64,000 bases of DNA, taken from assembly GCA_036734025.1 (NCBI GenBank), contig DAIMZI010000012.1, forward strand, positions 1-64,000, written 5' to 3'. The translations under genes and the position numbers were made by a program. Origin of the DNA: DAIMZI01 sp036734025 (GTDB lineage: Bacteria; Pseudomonadota; Alphaproteobacteria; Rhizobiales; Rhodomicrobiaceae). This document shows positions 15,322 through 25,848 of the stretch, piece by piece. The number at the start of each line of letters is the position of its first letter. Position 1 is the first letter of the stretch. A model generated the notes under the pieces. That model was not told the DNA's origin. It saw only the letters and a program-made list of their open reading frames with translations, and ran no database searches.

Positions 15322-16560
15322 ATGACGATCTCCGACAATGATAACGATGCCAGCGCCTTTCGCCCGGCTGATACCGAGCCCGCGCCGTGGCGCGCAGCGA
15401 CGATGCTCGTTCACGGCGGCACGATGCGCAGCCAGTTCGGCGAGACCTCCGAAGCCTTGTTCCTCAATTCCGGCTTTGTTTACCGCACCGCCGAAGAGGC
15501 CGAGGCGCGCTTCAGCGGCGATGCGCCGGGCTATGTCTATTCACGCTTCGCCAACCCCACAGTGACCATGTTCGAACAGCGCATGGCGCTACTTGAGGGC
15601 GCGCAGGCGGCCCGCGCCACCGCATCGGGCATGGCGGCCGTGACCTCGGCTTTCCTGTGCTGGCTCAGCCAGGGCGATCACGTTGTCTCTGCACGCGCGC
15701 TGTTTGGTTCATGCCTTTATGTGGTCGAGGAACTCCTGCCGCGCTTCGGCATAACCAGTACGCTGGTGGATGGGCGCGATCTGGACCAGTGGCGCGCCGC
15801 CATTCAGCCCAATACCAGGGCTTTTTTTCTTGAAAGCCCGGCGAACCCCACGCTTGAACTGGTCGATATCGCCGCTGTCGCGGGCATGGCGCGCGAGATC
15901 GGCGCGCGGCTGATCGTCGATAACGTCTTCGCCACGCCGATGCTGCAAAAGCCGCTGGAGCTTGGTGCGCACATCACGGTCTATTCGGCGACCAAACATA
16001 TCGACGGACAGGGGCGCAGCCTTGGCGGGGTAATCCTGTCGGATGCAGAATTCGTCGATGAACACCTGAGCAATTTCCTGCGCCAGACCGGGCCTTGCAT
16101 AAGCCCGTTCAATGCCTGGACGCTGCTGAAGGGGCTTGAAACCCTGCCCCTGCGCGTCGCCCGCCAGTCCGACAGCGCCCAGCGCCTCGCCGAAATGCTG
16201 CTGACCCATCCTGCGGTGGAGGAGGTGGCCTATCCCGGCCTGCCCTCTCACCCCCAGTTCGAGCTTGCCGGGCGCCAGATGGAAAATGGCGGCCCGATGC
16301 TGGCCTTCAGGCTGAAGGGCGGCAAGGCTGCTGCCTTCAGGTTCATGAACACGCTGCGGCTGATCAAGATCTCCAACAATCTCGGCGATGCCAAGAGCCT
16401 GATCGCGCACCCGGCCACGACCACGCATCAGCGTCTCAGCGAGGAGACGCGGGCGGGCCTCGGGATCACCGACAATCTGCTTCGCCTGTCGGTTGGGCTT
16501 GAGGATGTGCGCGATCTTGGAGCGGATCTCGGCCACGCGCTCGCCCGCTCACAGCCGTGA
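15322..16560 (+). CDS. metZ: O-succinylhomoserine sulfhydrylase MetZ
   Basis: A 412-residue PLP enzyme of the Cys/Met metabolism family. It condenses an O-acylhomoserine with sulfide to give homocysteine in methionine synthesis. The PLP lysine is K225 in YSATKHIDGQGR; SGFVYRTAEEAEARF and YVYSRFANPT are typical MetZ blocks that separate it from cystathionine gamma-synthase. Length is normal. A SAM-II riboswitch lies upstream, confirming a methionine role. Acetyl versus succinyl preference cannot be read from the sequence. Confidence 0.95.
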   Translation: MTISDNDNDASAFRPADTEPAPWRAATMLVHGGTMRSQFGETSEALFLNSGFVYRTAEEAEARFSGDAPGYVYSRFANPTVTMFEQRMALLEGAQAARATASGMAAVTSAFLCWLSQGDHVVSARALFGSCLYVVEELLPRFGITSTLVDGRDLDQWRAAIQPNTRAFFLESPANPTLELVDIAAVAGMAREIGARLIVDNVFATPMLQKPLELGAHITVYSATKHIDGQGRSLGGVILSDAEFVDEHLSNFLRQTGPCISPFNAWTLLKGLETLPLRVARQSDSAQRLAEMLLTHPAVEEVAYPGLPSHPQFELAGRQMENGGPMLAFRLKGGKAAAFRFMNTLRLIKISNNLGDAKSLIAHPATTTHQRLSEETRAGLGITDNLLRLSVGLEDVRDLGADLGHALARSQP

Positions 16561-16599
16561 GAGGGCGCGCCGCCCGCCCCGCATGAGCCCGAGATACGC

Positions 16600-18048
16600 A
16601 TGATTGATCTGCGCCCACTGCTTCTCGTGATCGGCATTCTGCTCACGACACTGGGAACGTCGATGTTTATGCCGGCTTTGTTCGATATCGCCGCCGGCAA
16701 TGATGGCTGGGTCGTTTTCGCGGCGTCGGGCGGCGTCACCATCTTCACCGGCGTGGCGCTGACCTTTGCCAACTGGGGCCGGACCACCGGGCTTACGGTC
16801 AAGCAGGCGTTCCTGCTGACGACGATCTCGTGGCTGGTGCTCACGGCTTTCGCGGCGCTGCCATTTGCCTGGTCGAGCCTCGATCTGTCCTACACCGATG
16901 CCTTCTTCGAAGCGATGTCGGGGATCACCACCACCGGCTCGACCGTCATCGTCGGGCTGGACACGCTGTCGCCAGGCATCCTGCTCTGGCGCGGCCTGTT
17001 GCAGTGGCTTGGCGGGCTGGGGATCATCGTCATGGCGCTGTCGGTGCTGCCAATGCTCAAGGTGGGCGGCATGCAGCTGTTTCGCACCGAAGGCTTCGAC
17101 ACCGCCGGCAAGATCCTGCCGCGCGCCACCCAGATCGCCGGCGAATTGTCGATGCTCTACATCTTTCTGACGGCGGCTTGCGCGGTCAGCTACCGGATCG
17201 CCGGCATGTCGGCATTCGACGCGCTGGTGCATGCCATGACGACCATCGCCACCGGCGGCTATGCCAACTACGACGCCTCGTTCGGACATTTCGGCAGCGA
17301 CGCGATCAAGTTCATCGGCATCATCTTCATGGTGCTCGGCAGCCTGCCCTTCGTCTTGTACCTGCAGATGGTGCGCGGCGACATCACTGCGCTGGCGCGC
17401 GATTCGCAGGTGCGCTGGTTCCTTGGCACGGTGTGCGTATTCACGCTTGTCGGGGTTGCGGCCTATTCCAGTCTGGAGATCCGCCCGAGCGACGCGAGCA
17501 CGCTCGATGCGGCGTTCAACGTCGTCTCGATCATGTCGGGGACCGGCTATTCCACCGGCAATTTCGACAATTGGGGCCCACTTGCCGTTAGCCTGTTCTT
17601 CGTACTGATGTTCATCGGCGGGTGTTCCGGCTCCACATCCTGCGGCATCAAGATCTTCCGCTTTCAGGTGCTGTTTCAAGGCATGCGCCAGAAGCTGCGG
17701 CTGATGTTTCACCCGCACGGCATTTTTCTCGAAACCTACAATGGCAGACCCTTGTCGGGTGAGGTCATCAGCGCGGTGATGGCCTTCTTCTTCCTGTACA
17801 TGGCCAGCTTCATCGTCATCGCCCTCGCCCTGAGCTTTACCGGGCTCAACCATCTGAGCGCCATTTCATCGGCGGCGACGGCGATTTCGAACGTTGGTCC
17901 CGGGCTCGGCGTCGAGGTCGGGCCCTCGGGCAATTTCGCGGCCATCCCCGACAGCGCCAAATGGATCATGTCGGCCGCCATGCTGCTCGGCCGCCTAGAG
18001 CTGTTCGCCGTGCTTGTGCTTTTCCTGCCGGCTTTCTGGCGCAACTGA
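16600..18048 (+). CDS. trkH: TrkH-family potassium uptake protein
   Basis: A 482-residue polytopic inner-membrane protein of the TrkH/KtrB superfamily. It has repeated membrane-pore-membrane units with selectivity-filter regions such as GITTTGST, TIATGGYAN, GTGYSTGNF and AISNVGPG, each supplying a filter glycine. TrkH forms the K+ channel subunit, normally gated by TrkA. No trkA is in the window. It lies 39 bp after metZ on the same strand and converges on the RND genes. Confidence 0.94.
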   Translation: MIDLRPLLLVIGILLTTLGTSMFMPALFDIAAGNDGWVVFAASGGVTIFTGVALTFANWGRTTGLTVKQAFLLTTISWLVLTAFAALPFAWSSLDLSYTDAFFEAMSGITTTGSTVIVGLDTLSPGILLWRGLLQWLGGLGIIVMALSVLPMLKVGGMQLFRTEGFDTAGKILPRATQIAGELSMLYIFLTAACAVSYRIAGMSAFDALVHAMTTIATGGYANYDASFGHFGSDAIKFIGIIFMVLGSLPFVLYLQMVRGDITALARDSQVRWFLGTVCVFTLVGVAAYSSLEIRPSDASTLDAAFNVVSIMSGTGYSTGNFDNWGPLAVSLFFVLMFIGGCSGSTSCGIKIFRFQVLFQGMRQKLRLMFHPHGIFLETYNGRPLSGEVISAVMAFFFLYMASFIVIALALSFTGLNHLSAISSAATAISNVGPGLGVEVGPSGNFAAIPDSAKWIMSAAMLLGRLELFAVLVLFLPAFWRN

Positions 18049-18067
18049 ACGCCGCGGGGCGAGCAGT

Positions 18068-21000
18068 TCATTCTCCCGGTCGCAGGTCGGTGCGCGGTGT
18101 ATCGGAAGGGCTGCGCGGGAAATAGAGCTGCCTGAGTGCACGCACGGTGCGCGCAAGGTCGCTGCCGATGCCGACCAGGGCCGGCACGAGGACCAGAATA
18201 AGCAGCGTCGCTGCCGCCAGCCCGAAGACCAGAGTTATCGCCATGGGGATCAGAAACTGCGCCTGCCGGCTGGTCTCGAACAAAAGCGGCGTCAGGCCGC
18301 CGATGGTCGTCAGCGAGGTCAGCAGCACAGCGCGCAACCTGTCCTGTGATGCGCCAATGGCCGCCGCCTCGACACTGTCGCCGTCATCAAGCCGCGCCTT
18401 GATCTGGGTCACGAGAATGATGCTGTCATTGACGAGAATGCCGGACAGGCCCAGCAGGCCGATGAGGCTGATGATTGTCAGCGGCATGCCCATGACCAGA
18501 TGGCCAACTATGGCGCCGACAACGCCGAACGGGATGATTGCCATGACAGCGAACGGCCGCCCATAGCTTTCGAATACCCACGCCAGGATTACATAGATCA
18601 GCACCAGGGCAACCAGCGCGCCGATGCGCAGATCGGCAAAGGATTTGGCGCGGTCCTCCTCACGCCCTGCGTAGGAATAGGTGATGTTATGCTTTCTCGC
18701 CAGTTCGGGCAGGATCTTTGCATTCAGCGCCGAGGTGACATCGCCGAGGCTGGTAAGCGAGGTGTCGATATCGGCGGTTACCGAGACTGTCCGAGCGCCG
18801 TCGATGCGCTGAATGACGGAGAAGCCAACCTCTTCGCGGACCTGAACCACTTCAGAGAAGCGCACGAATGATCCATCGGGCGCGCGCAGGAAGAAGTCTT
18901 CGAGCGCCTGTGCCCCCTCGCCTTCCTGTTCGCGCAGCACGCGCACGGTGATTTCCTCTTCACCGCGCGGGAATCTGGTGGCGATGGCCCCTTCGAAAGC
19001 GTTCCTGAGCTGCGTGCCGACGCTTTCGGCAGTGAAGCCGAGCGCCACGCCGCGCGGCGTCACTTCGACGATGAGCTCGCGTTTGCCGAAGGGCATGTCG
19101 TCGGCGATGGCGTTGACACCGGGAAAGCCCGTCAGCGCGGTCTTGAGATCGGCCGCTGCCGCCTTCAATACGCCGACAGGTGCATTCGACAGCCGCACAT
19201 CCAGATCGCGGCCCGGCGGACCGGCGCGCTCGGAGACCACAGTGATGCGCTCGACACCGGGAATGAGCGGCATGACCTTGCGCCAGGCGTCCATCACCTG
19301 TTCGGTGCGTACGCTGCGCGCTTCACTGGGAGTGAGCTGAACCGCTACTTCGGCGATGGTGTCGCCCTGCGTCTGGCCGGCCCGACCGAGCACGGTGAAC
19401 GCAGTCACCACAAGCGATTCATCGACTGCGCCGTTCAGTGTGTCTTCAGCCTCGCTCAGCGCCGCCTCGATCCTGGCGAGCGCCCTGATCTGATCATCGC
19501 GCGGTGTGCCGGCGGCGAATTCGACCTCGGCGGAAATGTTTTCGGATTCTGGAGACGGGAAGAATTCGAACGCTACGCGCCCGCCCGCCAGCAATCCCAC
19601 GCAGATGATCAAGGCCGCCAGAGTGAGCGAGAGCGTGGTGTAGCGCCAATCATAGGCGGTTTGCACGAAGGTTCGGAATGACCCGTCGCGGAACCGGTTG
19701 AAGCCGCCGTCGAAGATACGGCGGAAACGGCCCGGCTTCTGGTCGATGCGGCCGAAGCCATGGCTGAGATGACCCGGCAGAATGAGGAAACATTCGATGA
19801 GGCTGGCGACGAGCACTGCGACGACCACCAGCGGGATGGCAACCATGACATCGCCGATGCGCCCGCTGATGATGAAGATCGGCAGGAATGCGGCCATGGT
19901 CGTCAGGCTTGCGGCCATCACCGGCACGAGCATGCGCGAAGCGCCGTTTTGCGCCGCTTCCTGGAGGTTGTCCCCGCGCGCCTGCCGCGTTGCTGTTTCC
20001 TCGCCGACCACGATTGCATCATCGACGATGATCCCCAGCATCATGATGAGCGCGAACATCGAGATCATGTTGATGCTCTGGCCGCTGGCGAACATGACGA
20101 TGAGCGTTGCGAGAAACGCGACCGGGATGCCGGCAGCGACCCAGAAGGCGATGCGCATGTTGAGGAAAATGAACAGGATGATGAGAACGAGCGCGAGTCC
20201 CTGCAGGCCGTTCTTGACGAGAATACCGAGGCGCTGGGTCACCAGTTCGCCGCGCACATCATATTTGTTGATCTTCAGGGTGGGCGGCAAGGTCGGCAGC
20301 ACGCCTTCGAGATAGGTGTTCAGGATACGCATCGTTGCCAGCGTGTCGGCCGTCACGGCACGCTGGACATTGAGCAGGATCGCGCGCTCGCCATCCATCA
20401 GGCCGACAATCGCATCATCGTCGAAACGTGTCTCGACCCGAGCTATGTCACGCAACAGAACCTTGTCGCCGCTGGCGCTCGATTTCACCTCGATGCGGCC
20501 GATCTCGCTTGCGGTGCGTCGGGCGCCCAGGGTGCGAAGCTGAACCTCCGAGCGGCCCTCGATGGTGCCCGAGGGCAGATCGCGCGTTTCCTCGCGGACG
20601 CGGCGGGCGACATCGTCCAGATCGAGTTGCAGGTGGCGAAGCGCAGATTCCGGGATCGTCGCCCAGATTTCCTCATCGCGTGAGCCGGTGAACGTGACCC
20701 GGTCGATGCCTGCATTCAGAAGCCCGTCACGCAACTGGCGCGCATAAGCCTTCAGCGCGCTTTCGGTGAACGGGCCGGACACCGAGACCTTGGCCACGGG
20801 TTCATAGAAATTGATCCGCCTGACCTCGGGATCTTCCGCGCCTTCGGGCAGCGTCGTCACATTGCTGACGGCCTGCTCCACGTCGGATTGGGCCTTCTGC
20901 ATGTCGGCGTTGGCAAAGAATTCGATGGTGATCGTGGCAAAGCCTTCGCGCGCGATCGCGGTGACCTTTTCCACATCGTCGAGAAAGCGGAGTTCGGGAT

Positions 21001-21223
21001 CGAGCGCATCGATGATGTTGGCTTCTACATCGCGCGCGCTGGCGCCCGGCCATTCGACCGAAACGCTGATCGCAGGTATTTCGAGGGTCGGAAAGAACTG
21101 GGTGTTCATGCGCGCCGCGGCAAACAGGCCAAGCACGATCAGCGTCACCATCAACAGATTGGAGGCCGTTGGATGACGGACAAACAGGCCGATGATGCCG
21201 CCGGACTTCTGATCGCTAGCCAT
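18068..21223 (-). CDS. RND efflux permease (HAE1/AcrB-like)
   Basis: A 1051-residue resistance-nodulation-division inner-membrane pump, full length, with twelve predicted helices and two large periplasmic loops. The proton-relay aspartate pair lies in GIIVDDAIVV near residue 405, and the C-terminal half repeats GLLGLSGILVNDSIILV. This places it with hydrophobe/amphiphile exporters rather than heavy-metal CusA types. It overlaps the adaptor gene by 8 bp. No outer-membrane channel gene is adjacent, so it probably borrows a TolC-like partner. Substrate unknown. Confidence 0.95.
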   Translation of the reverse strand: MASDQKSGGIIGLFVRHPTASNLLMVTLIVLGLFAAARMNTQFFPTLEIPAISVSVEWPGASARDVEANIIDALDPELRFLDDVEKVTAIAREGFATITIEFFANADMQKAQSDVEQAVSNVTTLPEGAEDPEVRRINFYEPVAKVSVSGPFTESALKAYARQLRDGLLNAGIDRVTFTGSRDEEIWATIPESALRHLQLDLDDVARRVREETRDLPSGTIEGRSEVQLRTLGARRTASEIGRIEVKSSASGDKVLLRDIARVETRFDDDAIVGLMDGERAILLNVQRAVTADTLATMRILNTYLEGVLPTLPPTLKINKYDVRGELVTQRLGILVKNGLQGLALVLIILFIFLNMRIAFWVAAGIPVAFLATLIVMFASGQSINMISMFALIMMLGIIVDDAIVVGEETATRQARGDNLQEAAQNGASRMLVPVMAASLTTMAAFLPIFIISGRIGDVMVAIPLVVVAVLVASLIECFLILPGHLSHGFGRIDQKPGRFRRIFDGGFNRFRDGSFRTFVQTAYDWRYTTLSLTLAALIICVGLLAGGRVAFEFFPSPESENISAEVEFAAGTPRDDQIRALARIEAALSEAEDTLNGAVDESLVVTAFTVLGRAGQTQGDTIAEVAVQLTPSEARSVRTEQVMDAWRKVMPLIPGVERITVVSERAGPPGRDLDVRLSNAPVGVLKAAAADLKTALTGFPGVNAIADDMPFGKRELIVEVTPRGVALGFTAESVGTQLRNAFEGAIATRFPRGEEEITVRVLREQEGEGAQALEDFFLRAPDGSFVRFSEVVQVREEVGFSVIQRIDGARTVSVTADIDTSLTSLGDVTSALNAKILPELARKHNITYSYAGREEDRAKSFADLRIGALVALVLIYVILAWVFESYGRPFAVMAIIPFGVVGAIVGHLVMGMPLTIISLIGLLGLSGILVNDSIILVTQIKARLDDGDSVEAAAIGASQDRLRAVLLTSLTTIGGLTPLLFETSRQAQFLIPMAITLVFGLAAATLLILVLVPALVGIGSDLARTVRALRQLYFPRSPSDTPRTDLRPGE

Positions 21224-22565
21224 CGTTGTCCAGTTCCACGACCTTCAGACCTTCGCCGGGGTTCGCCAGCCGCGTGGCGACAACACGCTCGCCCTGTTGC
21301 AGATCGCCGCGCACGAGCACCGAGCCCTCGGCGATGCCCACGGGCTCGACATCGCGGCGCACCAGGCGTTCATTGACGATCGCATAGACATGATCATTGT
21401 CGTAAAGAGCGGTCTGTGGAAGCTTCACGACATCGGAATAGGTGATATCGGGCAAGCTCACCTCAACGAATGCGCCGGGGCGCAGGGGGCTGGGCATGCG
21501 CGGGTTATCGATGACGGCGTAGACATTGACGCCGCCGGTAGCCGAACTGATGCGCGCGCCAACGCGGGAGATGCGCCCGCGATAGATGAACGGCGTGTCG
21601 CCCACGAACCAGCGGATCTCCACTTCGCGGCCGACGACCGTTTCGGACTGGCGCACGATCCGGCCATACTGGTTGTCACTCAGCGTAAGGCGCACCTCCA
21701 CGGCGTTCAAATCCAACAGCGTCGCGACCTGGTCATTGACGCTCAGGATCTTGCCGAGTTCGGCGTTGACATCGCTAACATAGGCATCGAACGGCGCGGT
21801 AAGGCTGGTATCGGACAGATTGCGCTCGGCGATCTGCTCGGCGACAAGAAGGCGATCCACCACAGCGCTGAGCCTGTCGATGCGGGCGCGCTGGATGGCA
21901 ATGTTGATTTCGCGCTGCTCCACGGCATCGGTACGCTGGCTGACTGTGAGCTGACGCTGGTCGAAGGCCTGCTCGCTCAACGCCCCTGACTGGCGCAGCG
22001 GCGCGGCGCGCTCCACATCGCGCCGGGCGATTTCAAGTTGCTCGCGCGCCCGCACCAGCCCCGCCTGTTCCAAGCGCAAAGTCGCCTCTGTCTCGACGAT
22101 CTGCGCACGCGCTTCTTGTATCTCGGCTCGCGTCTCGGCAAGGGCGGCTTCGTATTTGAAGCGATCGATAAGGACGAGTTGCTCGCCCTTGGCGATTTCG
22201 CCGCCATCGCTGAGCGCAGGCGACGCCTTGACCACCTCGCCGGCGACGAGCGCACGCAATTCCACCTCACGGCCCGAGACCGTTTCGCCATAAATCTTCA
22301 GGCTCGGCTGATAGGCCGAGCGGGTGACATCAACAGCCATGACTGGCCTCGTCACCTCCTGAGGCACATTTGTCTGGACTTCGGGGCGGGTAGATTTGAG
22401 CCACTGATAGACCCCGAATGCACCGGCGAGCACCAGGATCGGCAGCAGCAGCCGCAGGCCAAGGCGCGTGACCCAGCCAAGCGTACTGCCGGGCCGGGGC
22501 GGCATCTCGTCAACTGGCTGCTCGCTCGCGGGCCGCAGATCTGAAGGCAAACGCTCCTGTAGCAT
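21216..22565 (-). CDS. RND periplasmic adaptor (membrane fusion protein)
   Basis: A 449-residue HlyD/AcrA-like adaptor. An N-terminal membrane anchor is at about residues 34-54, then a lipoyl half-motif, a long alpha-helical hairpin rich in Glu/Arg/Ala (about 150-260), the second lipoyl half, and beta-barrel and membrane-proximal domains. It links the inner-membrane pump encoded immediately downstream to an outer-membrane channel. The 8-bp overlap with the pump gene implies coupled translation. No regulator gene adjoins. Confidence 0.94.
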   Translation of the reverse strand: MLQERLPSDLRPASEQPVDEMPPRPGSTLGWVTRLGLRLLLPILVLAGAFGVYQWLKSTRPEVQTNVPQEVTRPVMAVDVTRSAYQPSLKIYGETVSGREVELRALVAGEVVKASPALSDGGEIAKGEQLVLIDRFKYEAALAETRAEIQEARAQIVETEATLRLEQAGLVRAREQLEIARRDVERAAPLRQSGALSEQAFDQRQLTVSQRTDAVEQREINIAIQRARIDRLSAVVDRLLVAEQIAERNLSDTSLTAPFDAYVSDVNAELGKILSVNDQVATLLDLNAVEVRLTLSDNQYGRIVRQSETVVGREVEIRWFVGDTPFIYRGRISRVGARISSATGGVNVYAVIDNPRMPSPLRPGAFVEVSLPDITYSDVVKLPQTALYDNDHVYAIVNERLVRRDVEPVGIAEGSVLVRGDLQQGERVVATRLANPGEGLKVVELDNDG

Positions 22566-22686
22566 ATTTTTTTACTCTATGGTCCGGCCGGTGACCGTTT
22601 CGATGGCATGAGCGCGAGTTAAGCCGGCCTGATCGGATCCACTCAGGAGAGAGTTACGTTCCGCAGATGCAAAAGCCGTCGCGAAC

Positions 22687-23646
22687 TCAGTCGTCCCGAT
22701 CAAATTCATATACGCGATTGCAGAACTCGCATGTCACCGAAATCTTGCCATCCTCGGCCATCGAGTCCAGCCGCTCGCCGGAAAAGCCTTTCAGCAGTTC
22801 CTCTACACGCTCGCGCGAACACTGGCAAAAAGCATTTACCGCGCTGGCCGGATAGGCCCGCACGCGCTCTTCATGAAACAGTCTGAACAGCAAACGGTCG
22901 GGCGCGAGCGTTGGATCAAGAATTTCGTGATCCTCTACCGTCTCGCCCAGCGTGGACGCGCGCGTCCAGTCTTCCTCATCTGTCCCATCGAGCGCATTGC
23001 CGGCGATGGAGACACCGCCCGCCGCGCCGATTTTCTGCATCATCAATCCGCCCGCGCGCCATGTCCATACGCCTGGCTCGCCATCTTTTCCGGCGACGAA
23101 ATAGGGTGCGACAGCCACGCGCAGCAGGCTGGGGATCTGCTCGGACTGGCGGAAATAGGTGTGGGCGGCATCAACCAGCCTTTCGCCTTCCAGTTCGACA
23201 AAGCCCTGATAACGCTCGCGGCCCGAGCCCGGCTCTATGGTCATCGCCAGATGCCCCTTGCCCAGCAGGCGCGGGTCGCCCTCCCCGGCCGCATCCACAG
23301 CGCGCGACACACCGTTCGTGTCGAAACTTGCGTAGGCGCGCACATCGCCCGGCGCGCGAAACTGCACGACAAGGAAGCCGATGGGGCCGTCGGAGCTGGT
23401 CTGAAGGGTCAGCTTGCCGTCGAATTTCAGCGACGCGCCGAGCATGACGGTGAGCAGGATAGCCTCGCCGAGCAGTTTGGAGACCGCTTCTGGATAGTCA
23501 TGGCGCGACAGCAGATCATCTACGACCGGCCCAAGACGCACCAGCCGCCCGCGCACGCCTGCACTTTCTATCTGAAACGGCAATACGAAATTTTCCAGGT
23601 CTCCCACCAGCCTATTGTCAACGTCTTCGTCAGCATTTGCAGTCAT
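22687..23646 (-). CDS. hslO: Hsp33, redox-activated holdase chaperone
   Basis: A 319-residue cytoplasmic chaperone switched on by oxidation. The C-terminal redox zinc site is present as CQC, then 29 residues, then CEFC, matching the CXC-X27-32-CXXC family signature. The core domain includes FLVVQFRAPGDVRAYAS. The ATG follows the argF TAG directly with no intervening base, so translation is probably coupled. The argF-hslO pairing is common in Alphaproteobacteria. Confidence 0.95.
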   Translation of the reverse strand: MTANADEDVDNRLVGDLENFVLPFQIESAGVRGRLVRLGPVVDDLLSRHDYPEAVSKLLGEAILLTVMLGASLKFDGKLTLQTSSDGPIGFLVVQFRAPGDVRAYASFDTNGVSRAVDAAGEGDPRLLGKGHLAMTIEPGSGRERYQGFVELEGERLVDAAHTYFRQSEQIPSLLRVAVAPYFVAGKDGEPGVWTWRAGGLMMQKIGAAGGVSIAGNALDGTDEEDWTRASTLGETVEDHEILDPTLAPDRLLFRLFHEERVRAYPASAVNAFCQCSRERVEELLKGFSGERLDSMAEDGKISVTCEFCNRVYEFDRDD

Positions 23647-24588
23647 CTATTCGGCCCTCAGACACCACGCCAGTATCGCGCGCTGGGCATGCATACGGTT
23701 CTCGGCCTCGTCGAAGACCACCGATTGCGCCCCGTCGATCACGTCCGCCGTCACTTCCTGCCCACGCTGCGCGGGCAGACAATGCATGAATATGGCGTGG
23801 GGGGCGGCATTCTTCATCAGTTCGGCGCTCACCTGATAATCCTTGAACAGTCTGGCCCGGCGCTCCGCGTCCTGATCGCCCATGGAAACCCAGACGTCGG
23901 TAAGCACGCAATCCGCCCCCATGATGGCTTCCTCAGGCGCCTCGCTGAGCCGGATCGAGCCGCCTTGCGCGTTCGCTTCAGCCACCAGTTCGGGTGAGGG
24001 TGAATAGATTTTAGGGCATGCGATTGACAGGGTAAACCCGAACTTGCCCGCCGCCTGAACCCAGGACGTGGCGACATTGTTGTTGGCGTCGCCGATCCAG
24101 GCGATGGTGCGCCCGGAGACCGGACCGAGATTTTCCTCGAACGTCATGATGTCGGCGAACACCTGACAGGGGTGGGAATAGTTCGTCAGGCCATTGATCA
24201 CCGGCACCGAGGCGTGTTCGGCCATGTCGAGAAGCTGGGCATGGTCGGTGGTGCGCAGCATGATCACATCGACATAACGCGACAGCACCCGCGCGGTGTC
24301 GGCGATGGTCTCGCCGCGACCGAGCTGCATCTCGCCGGAATTGAGCACGATGGTCTCGCCGCCAAGCTGGCGCATGGCCACATCGAAGGATACGCGCGTG
24401 CGTGTCGAGGGTTTGGCGAACATCATGGCCATGACCCGCCCCGGCGCGGTCTGGCGGAAGGCGGCGCGGTCATCCAGAAACCGGGCCTTCATGGCGTGTG
24501 AGCGGTCGAGCAGGTCGCGTAAAGTGCCCGCATCGAGCGCGCTCAGATCGAGAAAATGCTGGACCATCATTCGGTTTCTGCTTGACAT
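23647..24588 (-). CDS. argF: Ornithine carbamoyltransferase ArgF
   Basis: A 313-residue cytoplasmic enzyme making citrulline from ornithine and carbamoyl phosphate in arginine synthesis. The carbamoyl-phosphate loop KPSTRTRVSF and the ornithine-site motif MHCLPAQRG are intact, as are HPCQ and DVWVSMGD. It is the middle gene of argD-argF-hslO, 27 bp after argD. Length is typical. Confidence 0.97.
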   Translation of the reverse strand: MSSRNRMMVQHFLDLSALDAGTLRDLLDRSHAMKARFLDDRAAFRQTAPGRVMAMMFAKPSTRTRVSFDVAMRQLGGETIVLNSGEMQLGRGETIADTARVLSRYVDVIMLRTTDHAQLLDMAEHASVPVINGLTNYSHPCQVFADIMTFEENLGPVSGRTIAWIGDANNNVATSWVQAAGKFGFTLSIACPKIYSPSPELVAEANAQGGSIRLSEAPEEAIMGADCVLTDVWVSMGDQDAERRARLFKDYQVSAELMKNAAPHAIFMHCLPAQRGQEVTADVIDGAQSVVFDEAENRMHAQRAILAWCLRAE

Positions 24589-24615
24589 GACGACCGCCGG
24601 GGGAAGCTCTGAAGC

Positions 24616-25803
24616 TTATTTGGCCAGACTTGCATTGGCTGCGATATCCGACAGGGCCGCGCGCAGCCCCTGACATAACTCACGCACCTCATCATCCCCG
24701 ATAATGAGCGGTGGCACCAGACGCACGACATTGTCGCCCGCGCCGACGGTGATGATCCTGTGGACGCGCAAGGCCGCCACCACATCAGCAGCAGGCGGGC
24801 CGCATTTCAGCCCGAGCATCAGACCCTCGCCACGGATTTCGGTGATCATGCCAGGGAATGCGTCGGAAATTTCGGCCAGAGCTTGACGCAGACGCAGGCC
24901 GGTCTGCGCGACACGCTCCAGAAAGCCGGGCGCCAGCATGACATCGAGCACCGCGTTACCGACCGCCATGGCCAGAGGATTGCCGCCGAAGGTGGAACCG
25001 TGCGTGCCCGCCGTCATGCCCTTTGCCGCATTTTCCGTCGCCAGGCACGCGCCGACGGGAAAGCCCGTGCCGAGGCCCTTTGCGGTTGCCAGGATATCGG
25101 GGCTGATGCCCGACCATTCGTGCGCGAAAAGCCTGCCGGTGCGGCCCATCCCGCATTGAACCTCATCGAAGATCAGCATCAATCCATGCGTATCGGCCAG
25201 CGCGCGCAAGCCGCGCAGGAACGGCCATGTGGCGTGGCTCATGCCGCCTTCGCCCTGGATGGGCTCGATGAGGATGCCGGCCGTTTGCGGCCCGATGGCG
25301 CGCTCCACCGCCTCCAGATCGCCCAGCGGCACCTTGTCGAAGCCCTCCACGGCCGGACCAAAGCCGGCGAGCAGCTTTTCCTGACCGCTGGCCGCGATGG
25401 TGGCGAGCGTGCGGCCATGAAAGGCGCCGGTGAAGGTGATGATACGGTAGCGCTCGCCCATGTCGCTGGCGGACTGGAACTTGCGGGCCATCTTGATGGC
25501 GCATTCGAGCGCCTCGGCACCCGAATTGGTGAAGAACACGGTCTCGGCGAAGGTGTTGGCGCACAGCCGTTCGGCAAGCCGTTCCTGACCGGGTATGCGA
25601 AAAAGGTTAGAGGTGTGCCACAGCTTGTGCGCCTGCTCGCACAGCGCCGCAGTGACCACGGGATGGGCATGGCCGAGCGCGTTCACGGCAATGCCGGAGG
25701 CGAAATCGAGATACCGATCGCCCTCGACCGTGAACAGGTAGGCCCCTTCGCCGCGCTCGAACATGAGATCTGCACGCGCATATGTCGGAAGCACTGCCGG
25801 CAT
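24616..25803 (-). CDS. argD: Acetylornithine aminotransferase ArgD
   Basis: A 395-residue class III PLP aminotransferase of arginine synthesis; it may also serve as succinyldiaminopimelate aminotransferase for lysine. The PLP lysine is in ILATAKGLGTGFPVG, the cofactor aspartate in LIFDEVQCGMGRTG, and the phosphate-binding block in FTNSGAEALE. I chose ATG 25803 (GAGG eight bases upstream) over a TTG at 25827. The leader contains a promoter-like pair and an intrinsic-terminator hairpin, suggesting control of the operon by attenuation. Confidence 0.95.
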   Translation of the reverse strand: MPAVLPTYARADLMFERGEGAYLFTVEGDRYLDFASGIAVNALGHAHPVVTAALCEQAHKLWHTSNLFRIPGQERLAERLCANTFAETVFFTNSGAEALECAIKMARKFQSASDMGERYRIITFTGAFHGRTLATIAASGQEKLLAGFGPAVEGFDKVPLGDLEAVERAIGPQTAGILIEPIQGEGGMSHATWPFLRGLRALADTHGLMLIFDEVQCGMGRTGRLFAHEWSGISPDILATAKGLGTGFPVGACLATENAAKGMTAGTHGSTFGGNPLAMAVGNAVLDVMLAPGFLERVAQTGLRLRQALAEISDAFPGMITEIRGEGLMLGLKCGPPAADVVAALRVHRIITVGAGDNVVRLVPPLIIGDDEVRELCQGLRAALSDIAANASLAK

Positions 25804-25848
25804 GGTGAGCCTCGCATCAACAGCCAAATACAGGGATAGCCGGGAAGC